From Tolumonas lignilytica (GTDB taxonomy: Bacteria > Pseudomonadota > Gammaproteobacteria > Enterobacterales > Aeromonadaceae), in contig NZ_AZUK01000001.1 of the NCBI RefSeq assembly GCF_000527035.1, positions 2,368,001 through 2,432,000 of the forward strand: a stretch of 64,000 nucleotides of DNA, written 5' to 3'. The position numbers were made by a program, and so were the translations under genes. Below are positions 36,021 to 44,929 of the stretch, one piece after another. Numbering within the stretch: position 1 is the stretch's first letter; each line of letters starts with the position of its first letter. The notes beneath the pieces are model-generated. The model saw only the letters and a list, made by a program, of their open reading frames with translations, did no database searches and had not been told where the DNA came from.

Positions 36021-36920
36021 TTATGATTCCGACAGTTTTTTGAACTGGTTAATTTCTTCCGTCAACCAGGCGATAAACAGCTTCAATTCCTTGTGATGAC
36101 GCGAACGTGGTGGCATGACGAGATAATAAGAGAACGGGCTTTTCAGTTCCTGTTCCTGTGCAAACGGGCGGCATAACAAACCGGAAATCAGTTCATCCTG
36201 CACCAGACTGCGTCTGCCCAGAGCAATGCCTTGTCCGGTCATTGCCGCTTTGATCATCATACTGCTGTCGAAGATGGTCAGATAGCGTTTCGGCTGCAAA
36301 TCGGCTTTGCCAACCAGTGCCAGCCAGCCTTCCCAGTTAAAGTGTTCGCCTGAGTTATCGCGGATCAAGGTGTAATTCGTTAACTCATCCAGCGTTAAAT
36401 TCTGTGGAAACTGACAGCTCATGACAGGAAAAAGATAGTCATCCATCAGATGGCGGGTGATCAGATCTGGATAATTGCCCAAACCATAGCGGATGCCGGC
36501 ATCAATATTGGCGCGTTCAAAATCCACCTGCTGGTCGGTCATCGACAGGCGCAGCTCAATCTCTGGATGTTGTGTGCTGAAACGTTCTAAGCGGGGGATC
36601 AGCCAGTTGCTGGCAAAGGAGGGCAACACCGAAATCGTCAGTACTTTCTGTGCCGGCTGGCTGGCCTGAGCCCAGCCTTGTTCCAGTTCCGTAAAGCCTT
36701 TTTGCAAATGTGATTGCAGATGAACGGCAAGCTCCGTGGGCTGCAGCGACCGGGTTTGGCGGATAAACAACGGCCCTAATTCATCCTCCAACTGCTTGAT
36801 GTGCTGGCTGACCGCAGACTGCGTCATATAGAGCCTTTCTGCGGCCCGGCTGAATGAGCCGGTTTGCAGCACGGAATCGAGCACATAGAGCGACTTCAGG
36901 CGATGGAATAATTTTGACAT
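36021..36920 (-). CDS. LysR-family regulator (GcvA-like)
   Basis: A 299-residue LysR regulator with the winged helix in about residues 5-65 (LKSLYVLDSVLQTGSFSRAAERLYMTQSAVSQHIKQLEDELG) and an effector domain of the GcvA/AmpR type (VLPSFASNWLIPRLERF; DAGIRYGLGNYPDL; GQGIALGR). It is divergent from the DUF1127 gene, about 100 bp apart, so a local target is likely. A role in controlling the neighbouring small protein or the rbsD-rbsK pair is only a guess. Inducer unknown. Confidence 0.92.
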   Translation of the reverse strand: MSKLFHRLKSLYVLDSVLQTGSFSRAAERLYMTQSAVSQHIKQLEDELGPLFIRQTRSLQPTELAVHLQSHLQKGFTELEQGWAQASQPAQKVLTISVLPSFASNWLIPRLERFSTQHPEIELRLSMTDQQVDFERANIDAGIRYGLGNYPDLITRHLMDDYLFPVMSCQFPQNLTLDELTNYTLIRDNSGEHFNWEGWLALVGKADLQPKRYLTIFDSSMMIKAAMTGQGIALGRRSLVQDELISGLLCRPFAQEQELKSPFSYYLVMPPRSRHHKELKLFIAWLTEEINQFKKLSES

Positions 36921-37022
36921 ATAAGTTTATCTTATAGTTTGTTTAGTTAATCTGGTTTGTCTGCATTCTGCCTTGTTTCTATGCTGATTGCCTCTGCACA
37001 TCAGTAACAAGGAGTCAGTGCT

Positions 37023-37253
37023 ATGCAGAACTGCAAGACAGAAGACCGTATCCACGGCGTCAATACTCACCGCATTATCGGGCATTATATATTAGATAAG
37101 CTAACAAAATTTCGCGAAAGGCTATCCCGGTGGCAGCACAACAGAAGGACTCGTTATTATCTGGCTGAAATGCCCGATCATCTGCTGAAAGATATCGGTA
37201 TGACAGAATCTGAGCGGCAGGAGGAGATAACAAAAAAATTCTGGCAGAAATAA
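37023..37253 (+). CDS. small DUF1127 protein
   Basis: A 76-residue basic protein whose C-terminal half is the DUF1127 motif: RRTRYYLAEMPDHLLKDIGMTESE (given here only in outline; Arg-rich, then the conserved L-x-D-I-G). In alphaproteobacteria, small DUF1127 proteins bind RNA or influence phosphate, nitrogen and stress regulation; in gammaproteobacteria the YjiS-like members are little studied. AAGGAG lies 7 nt before the ATG. The LysR regulator is divergent and rbsD lies 100 nt downstream without an evident terminator in between, so co-transcription with rbsD-rbsK is possible. Confidence 0.85.
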   Translation: MQNCKTEDRIHGVNTHRIIGHYILDKLTKFRERLSRWQHNRRTRYYLAEMPDHLLKDIGMTESERQEEITKKFWQK

Positions 37254-37352
37254 TGATTTAAGCCCTTTGGATTGGATCACAGAACAAATTCGACTGATCG
37301 TCCAACCTTAAAACGACGTCATTCGATTCTGGATCTTGCTGAGGGAACGCCC

Positions 37353-37772
37353 ATGAAAAAACATGTGTTACTGAATGCGCCTTTGTCTCATGTGATTGCC
37401 ACCATGGGACATACCGATCAGTTGGTGGTTTGTGATGCCGGGCTGCCCATTCCTGCCGCTCCCGAACGGATTGATTTAGCTGTCAGCCGTGGGGTGCCCA
37501 AATTTATGGACGTCGTTCAGGCCGTGACGGCTGAAATGCAGATTGAACAGGTGATCCTGACGCATGAATTTGCAGAAGTCAGCCCGGCGCTGCATATCGA
37601 ACTGGTGGCTCATCTTGAGCATCTTGCTGAGGAACAGGGGCATACTATTACCTTTGAGTATGTCAGCCATGAGGAGTTTAAAGAGCTCACGCATCTTGGC
37701 CGCGCAGTCGTCAGAACGGGGGAGTGTACGCCGTATGCGAATGTGATTTTTGTTTCCGGGGTGGTGTTTTAA
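37353..37772 (+). CDS. rbsD: D-ribose pyranase, first copy
   Basis: RbsD speeds the conversion of beta-pyranose ribose to the furanose form that ribokinase uses. The 139-residue protein has the conserved N-terminal [21 protein letters not shown] with the catalytic histidine near residue 20, [14 protein letters not shown], and the C-terminal [21 protein letters not shown] chose the ATG at 37353 after GAGGGAACGCCC; the open frame runs upstream without similarity. A second copy lies at 39008-39427, about three quarters identical by eye. No RbsR-type palindrome was found before this copy, unlike the second. Confidence 0.95.
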   Translation: MKKHVLLNAPLSHVIATMGHTDQLVVCDAGLPIPAAPERIDLAVSRGVPKFMDVVQAVTAEMQIEQVILTHEFAEVSPALHIELVAHLEHLAEEQGHTITFEYVSHEEFKELTHLGRAVVRTGECTPYANVIFVSGVVF

Positions 37773-37781
37773 GGAGTGGAC

Positions 37782-38708
37782 ATGAACAAGAAACTGGTAG
37801 TCATGGGCAGTGTTAATGCCGACCATATTCTTTCCGTTCCCCGTTTTCCGAAACCGGGCGAAACGCTGAAAGGGCAGGATTATCAAATCGTGTTCGGTGG
37901 TAAAGGGGCCAATCAGGCCGTGGCCTCCGGGCGGCTGGGCGCGGATGTGTCGTTCATTGCCTGCGTGGGCGATGATGATTTAGGGCAGCGCATGTGGACA
38001 CAATTTACCCTTGATGGCATCGACACTCAGGCGGTCATGTCTGTTCCCGGCATGAATACGGGCGTGGCCATGATCTGGGTGGCCGACAGCGGTGAGAATT
38101 GTATCGGTATTTCAGCGGGTGCGAATGCCGCACTGACCATCGAAAGGCTGGAACCCTATTTACCTCTGATTGCCGATGCGCAGATGTTACTGCTGCAACT
38201 GGAAACGCCGCTCACCGGTGTGGAGGCGGCGGCAAGACATGCCAGAGCGCATGGCACCCTGGTGGTGCTGAATCCGGCGCCGGCCAGTTCATTGCCGGCC
38301 TCGTTGCTGAAATTGGTCGATGTGATCACACCGAACGAAACCGAAGCGGAAGTGTTAACCGGTGTGGCCGTGAAAACCGAGCAGGATGCCCAGCGCGCCG
38401 CCGATGTGCTGCATGACTATGGCATCAAAGTCGTGCTGATCACCCTCGGTGCGAAAGGGGTCTTTTTAAGTGAAAATGGTGTCGGCGAACTCATTCCCGG
38501 ATTTAGTGTCAGAGCTGTGGATACTACTGCAGCAGGGGATACCTTTAACGGCGCGCTGGTGACACGCTGGCTGGAAGGCCGACCGATCCGTGAGGCGATC
38601 CGTTTTGCACATGCCGCCGCCGCGATTTCGGTGACGCGAAAAGGCGCGCAACCGTCGGTTCCGACGCGACAGGAGGTGGATGCCTTCTTGCTGGAACAGT
38701 CGAATTAA
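37782..38708 (+). CDS. rbsK: ribokinase, first copy
   Basis: A 308-residue PfkB-family kinase that phosphorylates D-ribose to ribose 5-phosphate. Motifs: VMGSVNADHILSVPRFPKPGET and the GGKGANQAVA substrate-binding motif near residue 42, NPAPAS near 168, ITPNETEAEVLTG near 188, and the PfkB signature DTTAAGDTFNGAL with the catalytic Asp near 253. AAGGAG sits 5 nt before the ATG at 37782. It follows rbsD by 9 nt. The other ribokinase (42885-43808) is very similar throughout. A terminator follows, so this rbsD-rbsK pair is a unit separate from the transporter operon. Confidence 0.95.
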   Translation: MNKKLVVMGSVNADHILSVPRFPKPGETLKGQDYQIVFGGKGANQAVASGRLGADVSFIACVGDDDLGQRMWTQFTLDGIDTQAVMSVPGMNTGVAMIWVADSGENCIGISAGANAALTIERLEPYLPLIADAQMLLLQLETPLTGVEAAARHARAHGTLVVLNPAPASSLPASLLKLVDVITPNETEAEVLTGVAVKTEQDAQRAADVLHDYGIKVVLITLGAKGVFLSENGVGELIPGFSVRAVDTTAAGDTFNGALVTRWLEGRPIREAIRFAHAAAAISVTRKGAQPSVPTRQEVDAFLLEQSN

Positions 38709-38717
38709 TCCCTCTGT

Positions 38718-38752
38718 CAGAGATGTTGTTCACCCCGACATCTCTGCTCTTT
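38718..38752 (+). terminator. terminator after the first rbsK
   Basis: CAGAGATGT (38718-38726) and ACATCTCTG (38738-38746) form a 9-bp perfect stem with a short T-containing tail (CTCTTTAG). It separates the rbsD-rbsK pair from the main rbs operon. Confidence 0.65.
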
Positions 38753-38867
38753 AGCTTCCATCTGCCTCATCAGACCGTGTCTCTTTTTTGAGCAGGTTCC
38801 GTTCACCTTCTTTTCCTTGGTTTTATCTTGGCTGTTACATTTTGCTAACACGATTCACCCTCTCTCT

Positions 38868-38887
38868 TCATCGAAACGTTTCGATGA
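38868..38887 (+). promoter_or_regulatory. RbsR operator
   Basis: A 20-bp perfect palindrome (TCATCGAAAC, then its reverse complement) with the central CGAAACGTTTCG core typical of LacI/GalR-family sites and close to the known E. coli RbsR operator. It lies about 120 bp upstream of the second rbsD, and rbsR is the last gene of that operon. Ribose would release the repressor. Confidence 0.85.
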
Positions 38888-39007
38888 TGATCACAATTCT
38901 AAAAATGGAAGGTGGAAAAGCATTTTCTTCTGGTCGAGACTCTTCATATTGCTGTTGCGATTGCTCGATTTAACGATTTTGCAAACTTATCAGGAGAGTC
39001 ATGGATC

Positions 39008-39427
39008 ATGAAAAAACATGCGTTGTTGAATGCACCGATGTCTCATGTGATTGCCTGCATGGGGCATACCGATCAACTGGTGATTGCCGATGCCGGCTTA
39101 CCCATCCCGGCGGCCCCGGAACGTATCGATCTGGCGGTTAGTCAGGGCATTCCAAGTTTCATGGATGTGGTACGGGCGACGACCGAAGAGATGCAGATTG
39201 AACGCGTGATCCTGGCGAAAGAGTTCAGCGAGGTGAGCCCGGCGTTACACGCTGAATTGTTGGCGCATATGAATCACATCGCCGAAGCGCAGGGCAAACC
39301 GATCCACTTTGACTATGTGCTGCATGAAGAATTCAAACAAATGACCCACGCCAGCAAGGCGGTGGTGCGCACCGGTGAGTGCACGCCGTATGCCAATGTG
39401 ATTTTTGTCTCTGGCGTCGTGTTCTAG
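39008..39427 (+). CDS. rbsD: D-ribose pyranase, second copy (main operon)
   Basis: A 139-residue ribose pyranase opening the rbsDACBKR operon. It keeps the same motifs as the first copy: [21 protein letters not shown] with the catalytic His near residue 20, [14 protein letters not shown], and an identical last 20 residues. I chose the ATG at 39008 (MKKHALL), matching the family; an out-of-frame ATG at 39001 overlaps the ribosome-site region AGGAGAG. It is controlled by the palindrome at 38868-38887. rbsA begins 9 nt after its stop. Confidence 0.95.
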   Translation: MKKHALLNAPMSHVIACMGHTDQLVIADAGLPIPAAPERIDLAVSQGIPSFMDVVRATTEEMQIERVILAKEFSEVSPALHAELLAHMNHIAEAQGKPIHFDYVLHEEFKQMTHASKAVVRTGECTPYANVIFVSGVVF

Positions 39428-39435
39428 GAGGCGTT

Positions 39436-40938
39436 ATGCAGACCTTGCTTCAAATGCAGCGTATCGATAAACAATTTCCCGGTGTGAAAGCGTTGTCCGG
39501 TGCATCACTCAGCGTTTATCCCGGTCGGGTGATGGCATTGCTCGGGGAAAACGGCGCCGGTAAATCGACGCTGATGAAAGTATTAACCGGCATTTACAGC
39601 AAGGATGCAGGCTCTATCCATTATCAAGATCAGGAAGTGAGCTTTAGTGGCCCGAAACAGTCACAGGAGGCGGGGATCAGTATCATTCATCAGGAGTTAA
39701 ACCTGATCCCCGGTTTAACCATTGCGGAAAACATTTTTTTAGGCCGTGAATTCGTGACCCCTTTCGGGCGGATTGATTGGAAAAAAATGTACGACGAAGC
39801 CGATAAATTGCTGGCGCGTCTGAAAGTGCCTCATTCCAGCCGTAAGTTGGTGGGGGAGCTATCGATTGGCACACAACAGATGGTGGAGATCGCCAAAGCG
39901 CTGAGCTTTTCTTCCCGCGTCATCATCATGGACGAACCGACCGATGCCCTGACGGACACCGAAACGGAAGCGTTGTTCTCGGTGATCCGTGAATTGAGAG
40001 CCGAAGGGCGGGGCATCGTGTATATCTCCCACCGGTTAAAAGAGATTTTTGAGATTTGCGACGACGTGACGGTGCTGCGAGACGGCCAGTTCATTGCGGA
40101 GCGCAGTGTGACCTCGCTGGACGAAGATTCCCTGATTGAAATGATGGTAGGGCGTCGGCTGGAGGAACAATATCCCCGGCTTGAGCTGCCACAGGGTGAA
40201 CTGCGTTTGCAGGTGAATGGTTTTTCTGGCGCGGGTGTTAAAGATGCCTCTTTTGCCTTGCATCGCAGTGAAATATTAGGCGTCTGTGGCCTAATGGGCG
40301 CGGGTCGCACGGAGTTGATGAAGCTGATCTATGGCGCCTATGCCAAAACCGAAGGCGAATTAATTCTGGATGGCGAGCTGCTGCAGATTGGTTCGACTCA
40401 GGATGCCTTGGATCACGGCATTGTTTATATCTCGGAAGATCGCAAAGGTGACGGGCTGGTGCTCGGCATGTCGGTGAAAGAAAACATGACGCTGACCGCA
40501 CTGAATTATTTCAGCTCGGTCTGGGGGCTGAAACATGCCGCAGAACAACAAGCGGTTCAGGATTTTATCCGTCTGTTTAATATCAAAACTCCCAGTATGC
40601 AGCAGCCGATCCGCCTGCTCTCCGGTGGCAATCAGCAAAAAGTGGCGATTGCCCGCGGTTTGATGACCCGGCCGAAGGTGCTGATTCTGGATGAGCCGAC
40701 CCGCGGTGTCGATGTGGGGGCCAAGAAAGAGATTTATCAGCTGATCAATCAGTTCAAACAAGAAGGCTTGAGCATCATTTTGGTTTCGTCGGAAATGCCG
40801 GAAGTGCTGGGCATGAGTGATCGGATCCTGGTGATGCATGAAGGCAAAATTTGCGGTGATTTTGATCGCGCTGACGCGACCCAAGAACGACTGATGGCCT
40901 GTGCCGTTGGTAAAACGGAAGGACAACAAGCAGCATGA
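39436..40938 (+). CDS. rbsA: ribose ABC transporter ATP-binding protein
   Basis: RbsA is the double-cassette ATPase of the RbsABC high-affinity ribose importer. The 500-residue protein has two ABC domains. The first is complete ([16 protein letters not shown] near residue 35, signature [15 protein letters not shown], Walker [12 protein letters not shown]). The second has the usual degenerate P-loop of sugar-family cassettes ([13 protein letters not shown] near 284) but an intact [16 protein letters not shown] and [22 protein letters not shown] lies just before the ATG at 39436. Its last four bases overlap the rbsC start (ATGA). E. coli RbsA has 501 residues. Confidence 0.97.
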   Translation: MQTLLQMQRIDKQFPGVKALSGASLSVYPGRVMALLGENGAGKSTLMKVLTGIYSKDAGSIHYQDQEVSFSGPKQSQEAGISIIHQELNLIPGLTIAENIFLGREFVTPFGRIDWKKMYDEADKLLARLKVPHSSRKLVGELSIGTQQMVEIAKALSFSSRVIIMDEPTDALTDTETEALFSVIRELRAEGRGIVYISHRLKEIFEICDDVTVLRDGQFIAERSVTSLDEDSLIEMMVGRRLEEQYPRLELPQGELRLQVNGFSGAGVKDASFALHRSEILGVCGLMGAGRTELMKLIYGAYAKTEGELILDGELLQIGSTQDALDHGIVYISEDRKGDGLVLGMSVKENMTLTALNYFSSVWGLKHAAEQQAVQDFIRLFNIKTPSMQQPIRLLSGGNQQKVAIARGLMTRPKVLILDEPTRGVDVGAKKEIYQLINQFKQEGLSIILVSSEMPEVLGMSDRILVMHEGKICGDFDRADATQERLMACAVGKTEGQQAA

Positions 40939-41921
40939 GTACTCAAACCATGAACGTTAAACCTATTTCTGATTCATCCCGCTGGTTCAGCAAACAATGG
41001 TGGTTAGAGCAGAAAGCGCTGATCGCGTTGTTAATACTGATCGTGGTGGTATCTGTATTAAACCCTAATTTTTTTACCGCCGATAACCTGCTGAACATTC
41101 TGCGGCAGACTTCGGTCAATGCCATTATGGCGGTCGGGATGACCCTGGTCATCCTGACCGCAGGCATTGATTTGTCGGTGGGATCGGTGCTGGCGTTAAC
41201 CGGCGCTTTTGCTGCCGCGATGCTGGATAAGGAATGGTCGATCTTCCTGACCATACCGGTGGTATTACTTGCCGGCGCGTTTCTGGGAGGTGTCAGCGGC
41301 ATCATCATTGCCAAAGGCCGGGTGCAGGCATTCATTGCCACACTGGTCACTATGACCCTGTTGCGCGGCGCTACGCTGGTCTTTACCGAAGGACGCCCCA
41401 TCAGCACCGGCTTTTCCGATGCCGCGGATGCGTTCGCCTGGTTTGGGACCGGTTATCTGTTCGGAATCCCGGTTCCTGTGTGGCTGATGTTGTTCGTGTT
41501 CGCTGCCGGCTGGTATCTGCTGAATCATACTCGTATTGGTCGCTACATTTACGCCTTAGGGGGTAATGAAGCCGCGACCAGTCTTTCCGGTATCAATGTC
41601 GACCGGATCAAAATCATTGTCTATGCCGTGTGTGGTTTCTTGTCTGCGCTGGCGGGGATCATCGTGACCTCCCGTCTGTCATCAGCACAACCTACCGCCG
41701 GTACAGGCTATGAGCTGGATGCTATCGCTGCCGTAGTTCTGGGCGGTACCAGTCTCGCTGGTGGTAAGGGCCGTATATCAGGAACCCTGATCGGTGCCTT
41801 CATTATCGGCTTTCTCAATAACGCTCTGAACTTGCTCGATGTTTCTTCTTACTACCAGATGATTGTCAAAGCGACCGTCATTCTGCTGGCAGTATTGATT
41901 GATCACAAGAGCAGTAAATAA
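40935..41921 (+). CDS. rbsC: ribose ABC transporter permease
   Basis: RbsC is the inner-membrane permease of the ribose importer. The 328-residue protein has about ten hydrophobic segments and the BPD_transp_2 family motifs: [42 protein letters not shown] (about residues 36-78), [13 protein letters not shown] near 205, and [15 protein letters not shown] near 265. The start overlaps the rbsA stop by 4 nt (ATGA), which indicates coupling. Length is close to E. coli RbsC (321), with a slightly longer N-terminus. Confidence 0.96.
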   Translation: MSTQTMNVKPISDSSRWFSKQWWLEQKALIALLILIVVVSVLNPNFFTADNLLNILRQTSVNAIMAVGMTLVILTAGIDLSVGSVLALTGAFAAAMLDKEWSIFLTIPVVLLAGAFLGGVSGIIIAKGRVQAFIATLVTMTLLRGATLVFTEGRPISTGFSDAADAFAWFGTGYLFGIPVPVWLMLFVFAAGWYLLNHTRIGRYIYALGGNEAATSLSGINVDRIKIIVYAVCGFLSALAGIIVTSRLSSAQPTAGTGYELDAIAAVVLGGTSLAGGKGRISGTLIGAFIIGFLNNALNLLDVSSYYQMIVKATVILLAVLIDHKSSK

Positions 41922-41945
41922 CCCCCCGAATCGAGGATAAACGCT

Positions 41946-42833
41946 ATGAATATGAAAAAATTAGCAACTCTGGTTTCTGCTGTGGTGTTGAGTAGTTCCG
42001 TATCAGTTTCCGCTATGGCCAAAGATACAATGGCACTGGTGGTTTCTACCCTGAATAACCCGTTCTTTGTCACCCTGAAAGACGGGGCTGAGCACAAGGC
42101 GAAAGAGCTGGGCTATAACCTGCTGGTGCTGGACTCTCAGAATGACCCGGCCAAAGAGCTGGCTAATGTGGAAGATTTAACGGTTCGGGGCGTCAAGATC
42201 CTGCTGATCAATCCAACTGATTCTGATGCCGTCGGTAATGCCATTGCTATCGCCAACAAGGCGAAAATGCCGGTGCTGACGCTGGATCGTGGAGCCAATA
42301 AGGGCACCGTCGTCAGTCATATTGCTTCTGACAACATTGCCGGCGGTAAGATGGCGGGTGAATTTATTGCCAAAAAATTAGGCGATAAAGCCAAAATCAT
42401 CGAGCTGGAAGGCATTGCCGGAACCTCTGCGGCCCGTGATCGTGGCGCCGGATTCAAACAAGCAGCGGATGCGCACGGCTTCCAGATTCTTGCCAGCCAG
42501 CCTGCCGATTTCGATCGGACCAAAGGGCTGAATGTCATGGAAAACCTGTTAGCTGGTCATGGTGATGTACAGGCGGTCTTTGCCCAGAATGATGAGATGG
42601 CGTTGGGTGCACTCCGGGCATTGCAGGCAGCCGGTAAGAACAAGGTGCTGGTGGTCGGTTTTGACGGCACAGATGATGGTGTGAAAGCTGTGCAGAAAGG
42701 CAAGATGGCGGCCACAGTGGCACAACAACCTGATCAGATTGGGGCCATTGGTGTTGAAACGGCCGATCAAGTGCTGAAAGGCAAAACTGTACCAGCCAAT
42801 ATTCCTGTCCCACTCAAAGTCGTTTCTAAATAA
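41946..42833 (+). CDS. rbsB: ribose-binding periplasmic protein
   Basis: RbsB captures ribose in the periplasm for RbsAC and, in enterics, presents it to the Trg chemoreceptor. The 295-residue precursor has a signal peptide ([18 protein letters not shown] ... AMA, cleaved before KDTMALVV, about residue 25). The mature part follows E. coli RbsB closely: [57 protein letters not shown]. The ATG at 41946 gives the same MNMKK start as E. coli. A terminator-like hairpin after it probably makes RbsB the abundant product of the operon's centre. Confidence 0.97.
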   Translation: MNMKKLATLVSAVVLSSSVSVSAMAKDTMALVVSTLNNPFFVTLKDGAEHKAKELGYNLLVLDSQNDPAKELANVEDLTVRGVKILLINPTDSDAVGNAIAIANKAKMPVLTLDRGANKGTVVSHIASDNIAGGKMAGEFIAKKLGDKAKIIELEGIAGTSAARDRGAGFKQAADAHGFQILASQPADFDRTKGLNVMENLLAGHGDVQAVFAQNDEMALGALRALQAAGKNKVLVVGFDGTDDGVKAVQKGKMAATVAQQPDQIGAIGVETADQVLKGKTVPANIPVPLKVVSK

Positions 42834-42842
42834 TCACAACCC

Positions 42843-42871
42843 GTACCCGCCGCAGTGCGGGTACTTTTTTT
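42843..42871 (+). terminator. attenuating terminator between rbsB and rbsK
   Basis: GTACCCGC (42843-42850) pairs with GCGGGTAC (42857-42864), followed by seven T residues, only 14 nt before rbsK. It should reduce expression of rbsK and rbsR relative to rbsB. Confidence 0.8.
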
Positions 42872-42884
42872 GCCGGAGCCGAAG

Positions 42885-43808
42885 ATGAGTAAAAAATTGG
42901 TCGTTCTTGGTAGTGTGAATGCCGATCATGTGCTGTCTGTTCCCCGATTCCCTAAACCCGGTGAAACCTTGGTCGGACATGGCTATCACATTGCCTATGG
43001 TGGAAAAGGCGCTAATCAGGCCGTGGCTGCAGGACGAGCCGGTGCAGACATCGCCTTTATTGCCTGTGTGGGAGACGATGATATTGGTGCCAGAATGAAA
43101 GCCCAATTCGCGGCTGACGGCATTGATACCCAGGCGGTGATGGCGGTGGCAGGCAGCACGACCGGGGTCGCCATGATCTGGGTTTCGGCAGATGGCGAAA
43201 ACTGCATCGGTATTTCCGCCGGTGCCAATGCTGAACTGACGCCGACACACGTCCAACCGCATTTATCATTGATTTCCGAGGCGGATGTGTTGCTGATGCA
43301 ACTGGAAAGCCCGCTGGATACCATCGAATTTGCCGCACAAGCGGCCAAAGCGGCCGGAACCCAAGTAATTCTGAATCCGGCACCGGCGCAGCATTTGCCT
43401 GAGTCGCTGTTGCGTCTGGTGGATGTGATCACTCCGAATGAAACTGAAGCGCAGGCGCTGACGGGGATCGAAGTCAAGACAGAACAGGATGCACAAAAAG
43501 CATCCGAGATCCTTCACGCCTATGGTATTACTAGGGTATTAATTACGCTGGGCGCAAAGGGCGTCTGGCTGAGTGAACAGGGAAGAGGCGAACTCATTCC
43601 GGGCTTCCGGGTTCAGGCGCTGGACACGACAGCGGCAGGCGATACCTTTAATGGCGCATTCGTCTGTGCACAATTAGATGGGCAGCCCGTACATCAGGCG
43701 ATCCGTTTTGCCCATGCGGCGGCGGCTATTTCCGTGACCCGGTCCGGTGCTCAACCCTCGATCCCGACACGATCTGAGATAGACGCGTTTTTAGCTGCAA
43801 GGAGTTAG
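42885..43808 (+). CDS. rbsK: ribokinase, second copy (main operon)
   Basis: A 307-residue PfkB-family ribokinase, highly similar to the copy at 37782-38708. It has VLGSVNADHVLSVPRFPKPGET, GGKGANQAVAAGR, NPAPAQH, ITPNETEAQALTG and the catalytic DTTAAGDTFNGAF (Asp near residue 253), all intact. I chose the ATG at 42885 after GGAGCCGAAG; the open frame runs upstream through the terminator hairpin. It ends 5 nt before the rbsR start. Confidence 0.95.
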   Translation: MSKKLVVLGSVNADHVLSVPRFPKPGETLVGHGYHIAYGGKGANQAVAAGRAGADIAFIACVGDDDIGARMKAQFAADGIDTQAVMAVAGSTTGVAMIWVSADGENCIGISAGANAELTPTHVQPHLSLISEADVLLMQLESPLDTIEFAAQAAKAAGTQVILNPAPAQHLPESLLRLVDVITPNETEAQALTGIEVKTEQDAQKASEILHAYGITRVLITLGAKGVWLSEQGRGELIPGFRVQALDTTAAGDTFNGAFVCAQLDGQPVHQAIRFAHAAAAISVTRSGAQPSIPTRSEIDAFLAARS

Positions 43809-43813
43809 CTGCT

Positions 43814-44818
43814 TTGGCCACCATGAAAGATGTCGCTCGCCTGGCGGGTGTTTCAACTTCCACCGTATCGCATGTGGTGAATAACACCCGTTTCGTCAGT
43901 GACGAAATTCGTGAGCGCATCTTGAAAGCGGTGGCCGATCTGAACTATTCGCCATCGGCTCTGGCGCGCAGTCTGAAGCTCAATCAGACGCGCACCTTGG
44001 GTATGATGGTGACCACTTCCAACAACCCGTTTTTTGCAGAAGTTGTCGCCGGAGTGGAACGGATCTGCTATCAGCGCGGCTATACGCTGGTGCTGTGCAA
44101 CACGGAAGGCGATCCTGAGCGGCTGAGTCATAATCTGGAAGTCTTACTGCAAAAGCGGATTGATGGCTTGCTGCTGATGTGCACCGAAGCGCGTTCGGCG
44201 TCTGCGGAAGTATTCGGTCGTCATCCGGCGGTGCCTATCGTAGTGATGGACTGGGGGCCGCTGAACACCATTGCCGACCGGATCCAGGACAATTCAGCTC
44301 TGGGGGGATATCTGGCAACCCGTCATCTGATCGAACAGGGACACAGTCGGATTGGTCTGATCACCGGCCCGTTGGATAAATTGCCGGCCCAGTCTCGTCA
44401 GCAGGGCTATCGTCAGGCGCTGGAAGAGGCGGATATTCCATTCCGGGCCGAATATGTGGTGGAAGGCGACTTTGAATTCACCGGCGGCATCAGCGGAATG
44501 CATCAGTTGCTGGCGTTGGCTGAACCGCCGAGTGCTGTGTTTGCCGGTAACGATGTGTCTGCCGTGGGTGTCTATCAGGCGCTCTATCGTGCCGGATTAC
44601 GCGTGCCGCAGGATATTTCCGTGGTGGGGTATGATGATATTGAACTGTCTCGTTACCTCACGCCACCGCTGACCACCATCCATCAACCGCAGGCTGAGCT
44701 GTGTCGACAGGCAGTTGATACCCTGTTGGATCGGATTCAAGGCGCCGATGATGCACCGCGTCTGATCACGCTGGAGCCGAAACTGATTGCGCGTGAATCG
44801 GTGCGCTCTCTGAAATAA
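43814..44818 (+). CDS. rbsR: ribose operon repressor
   Basis: RbsR is a LacI/GalR-family repressor released from DNA by ribose. The 334-residue protein has the helix-turn-helix ATMKDVARLAGVSTSTVSHVVN, the hinge helix SPSALARSLKLNQT, and a ribose-binding-like core (LVLCNTEGDPERL; GFRIGLITGPLDK-like segment; VFAGNDVSAVGVYQAL; VVGYDDIELSRYLTPPLTTI). I place the start at the TTG of 43814: AAGGAG lies 9 nt upstream, and the resulting MATMKDVARLAG equals the E. coli N-terminus. The in-frame ATG three codons later would be too far from the ribosome site. It probably acts at the palindrome 38868-38887. Confidence 0.95.
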   Translation: MATMKDVARLAGVSTSTVSHVVNNTRFVSDEIRERILKAVADLNYSPSALARSLKLNQTRTLGMMVTTSNNPFFAEVVAGVERICYQRGYTLVLCNTEGDPERLSHNLEVLLQKRIDGLLLMCTEARSASAEVFGRHPAVPIVVMDWGPLNTIADRIQDNSALGGYLATRHLIEQGHSRIGLITGPLDKLPAQSRQQGYRQALEEADIPFRAEYVVEGDFEFTGGISGMHQLLALAEPPSAVFAGNDVSAVGVYQALYRAGLRVPQDISVVGYDDIELSRYLTPPLTTIHQPQAELCRQAVDTLLDRIQGADDAPRLITLEPKLIARESVRSLK

Positions 44819-44929
44819 CAAATCTAACAATAAACACGTTTTTTGCTGTTTAAAAATTAAACATTTTCCGCCGTCCGCCGATAACTGAAATGCAGCCCAG
44901 TATCTGCATGTCGTATCGCGGGAGCGGTT

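Noticed and set aside
37254-37352. An RbsR operator before the first rbsD
   Set aside because: AAAACGACGTCATTCG looks vaguely similar but has no dyad symmetry comparable to the palindrome at 38868-38887.
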